Source: Reichenbachiella ulvae
Lineage (GTDB): Bacteria > Bacteroidota > Bacteroidia > Cytophagales > Cyclobacteriaceae
Reading direction: 5' to 3'
Assembly (NCBI RefSeq): GCF_025833875.1
Contig: NZ_JAOYOD010000001.1
Coordinates: 2,914,001 to 2,978,000, forward strand
DNA length: 64,000 nucleotides
A program made the position numbers and the translations under genes. The notes beneath the pieces are model-generated. The model did no database searches. It saw only the letters and a list, made by a program, of their open reading frames with translations, and was not told where the DNA came from. This document shows, in pieces, positions 62,648 to 64,000 of this stretch (the first letter of the stretch is position 1; every line of letters begins with the position of its first letter).

Positions 62648-64000
62648 TTAATCGGCAGTATATGCTGAATATAATTCAGGATAGATGTCAATGTTTTCGT
62701 TGGTGTTCCCTTCTTGATCGAACAGCCCACCCCATCGAGGGGATGTAGGCTCCCAAATAAAGGTGCCCAGCCCCATTCCGTTTGGAATATTGTGGACGAT
62801 ATCATTGACTTCTTTTCTGTTGTGGTGATATTCTACTACGAAAATAGGCTTATCATATCGCGTCACCAGGTCATTGAGATTGGCTTCCAAATCCTCCAGT
62901 GTACCGTGGTATTCTGGATAGTAGGATTGTCCAATCACATCAAACTTCACATCACGACTTATGATCTTATCGAAAAAAGCCACAGATTCGGGATTCTGCC
63001 CACCACAGGCAATATGAACCATAATGGTAATGCTCGGGTCAGCCGCACGAACAGCCGCACTGGCACAGCGCAACAGCACACTGAAGCTTTCCATCTCCTC
63101 ATCTGAATCCACTTTTTCTTTCCCCTCTGGCAGTTTGCCCTGTGGCCAAACCATCCCATTGTTGATCTCATTTCCGACCTGAACCATATCTGGGCGTACC
63201 CCTTCGCCGATGAAGCGTTTGATGGTTTCGTTGGTGTAGCTGTAAATTCTACCTTCTAATGCCGAACCATGCAGTTCCTTCCAGGCTGAAGGAGTGAATT
63301 GCTTTCCTGGGTCAGCCCAGGTATCGCTGTAGTGAAAATCGAGCAAAAAGTTCATTCCGGCTGCTTTCACACGCTTGGCCATTTCCAGGGTTTTCTCTAA
63401 CCCGCAAAAACCTTTACCTCCTCTAGAATAGCCATTTTCTGCATCGGGGTCCACAAACAAACGGAGTCTGATCCAGTTGAATTTGTGATCCTTCAATATC
63501 TCCAGGACGTCTTTTTCTTGTCCTTGATCCGAATATTTGGCACCACGATCTTCTGATTGTGGCACGAAAGAAACATCGGCTCCAATCACCGGTGTTTCGA
63601 TATTCACTGTTCGCTCAAAAGGAGGCTCCACTTTAGCCTGTTGATCAGGGTTTAGGTTCTGCTCATATACCTCATCGTATAGTGCAAAAATTGCTTCTGA
63701 GGGTTTGCCTTCTTTGTCGAACATCGCACGAGTAGGCTCCCAGGCCATCGTTCCATAGCCTAAGCCGTTAGGGACAGATCGTACGATATCATTGATAATT
63801 TTAATGTTCTCTTCGCTCGCTCCATACTCGTTGACGCACACCGGTTTATTGTAACGTTTCGAAAGGTCGTACAAATTGGCCTTCAGATCATTGTAGGTTT
63901 CGTGCCAGCGCTCATAGTAGGACAGACCTATCATATCGAACTCAGCCCCATATTGATTCATTTTGTCCAAAAACTCTCGACATAGCGTGTTTTGACCTCC
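62648..64000 (-). CDS. Tandem GH53 endo-beta-1,4-galactanase (start outside window)
   Basis: The frame is open to the window edge. The visible part holds the C-terminal ~100 residues of one GH53 domain (FDMIGLSYYERWHETYNDLK, nucleophile in VCVNEYGAS at ~63830). A complete second GH53 domain follows: VIGADVSFVPQSEDRGAKYS, WIRLRLFVDPD, LLDFHYSDTWADPGKQ, VQVGNEINNGMVWPQG (acid/base, ~63170) and PIFVVEYHHN (nucleophile, ~62834). GH53 enzymes cut beta-1,4-galactan of pectin (type I arabinogalactan). Two catalytic domains in one chain are unusual. The signal and first half lie beyond 64000. Confidence 0.92.
   Translation of the reverse strand, partial: GGQNTLCREFLDKMNQYGAEFDMIGLSYYERWHETYNDLKANLYDLSKRYNKPVCVNEYGASEENIKIINDIVRSVPNGLGYGTMAWEPTRAMFDKEGKPSEAIFALYDEVYEQNLNPDQQAKVEPPFERTVNIETPVIGADVSFVPQSEDRGAKYSDQGQEKDVLEILKDHKFNWIRLRLFVDPDAENGYSRGGKGFCGLEKTLEMAKRVKAAGMNFLLDFHYSDTWADPGKQFTPSAWKELHGSALEGRIYSYTNETIKRFIGEGVRPDMVQVGNEINNGMVWPQGKLPEGKEKVDSDEEMESFSVLLRCASAAVRAADPSITIMVHIACGGQNPESVAFFDKIISRDVKFDVIGQSYYPEYHGTLEDLEANLNDLVTRYDKPIFVVEYHHNRKEVNDIVHNIPNGMGLGTFIWEPTSPRWGGLFDQEGNTNENIDIYPELYSAYTAD

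Overview
The window comes from a Bacteroidota chromosome, most likely a marine or aquatic member of the Cytophagales. The sequence evidence is a type IX secretion (T9SS) C-terminal sorting domain, a RagB/SusD tail, a DUF6090 protein, a GldL-like membrane protein with K-x-x-HWPGA motifs, many Bacteroidota-style lipoprotein signals, and promoters fitting the TANNTTTG -7 box. The species cannot be named from the sequence alone.

Positions 1-17.5 kb hold mixed, mostly housekeeping or accessory genes: a partial membrane-anchored AraC regulator, a tandem universal stress protein, a perfectly 21-bp-periodic degenerate repeat array (2148-2406), a lipoprotein, and an AT-rich accessory island (about 3.9-7.1 kb) with a HEPN-like RNxxxH protein, an IS1595-type transposase with a small passenger ORF, and a 3-TM protein of unknown role. 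These are followed by a TPR sensor histidine kinase, a DUF6090 protein, an XRE regulator with a membrane domain, a PadR/GldL-like pair, and a three-gene operon (secreted protein, DUF2490 barrel, MORN protein). A 92-bp dispersed repeat occurs twice (7352 and 10908).

Positions 17.8-64 kb are almost entirely one polysaccharide utilisation region. Part one (17.8-39.3 kb) has GH2, aldose epimerase, GH35, GH2 and GH2 on the minus strand. A divergent AraC regulator, an MFS sugar/H+ symporter, a DUF5107-TPR protein and a multi-domain T9SS-exported GH43 lie on the plus strand. I find the same putative AraC operator (TGTCCAT-like half-sites exactly 21 bp apart, then a TANNTTTG-like box exactly 21 nt downstream) in front of three of these transcription units. 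Part two (39.5-64 kb, all minus) encodes GH2, a PL22-like propeller lyase, two GH105, GH42, a frameshifted S1 sulfatase, two CE12-type esterases, GH106 rhamnosidase, GH31, L-rhamnose mutarotase, GH43, GH2 and a tandem GH53-GH53 galactanase that runs off the window.

Together the enzymes fit removal of galactan and arabinogalactan side chains and rhamnose/uronic-acid caps from a pectin-like (rhamnogalacturonan I) or arabinogalactan-protein-like glycan, possibly sulfated. The SusC/SusD importer is absent. Only the last ~115 codons of a susD remain, fused out of frame to the first ~100 codons of another GH43 gene, so a deletion (or assembly join) has removed the importer from this locus.
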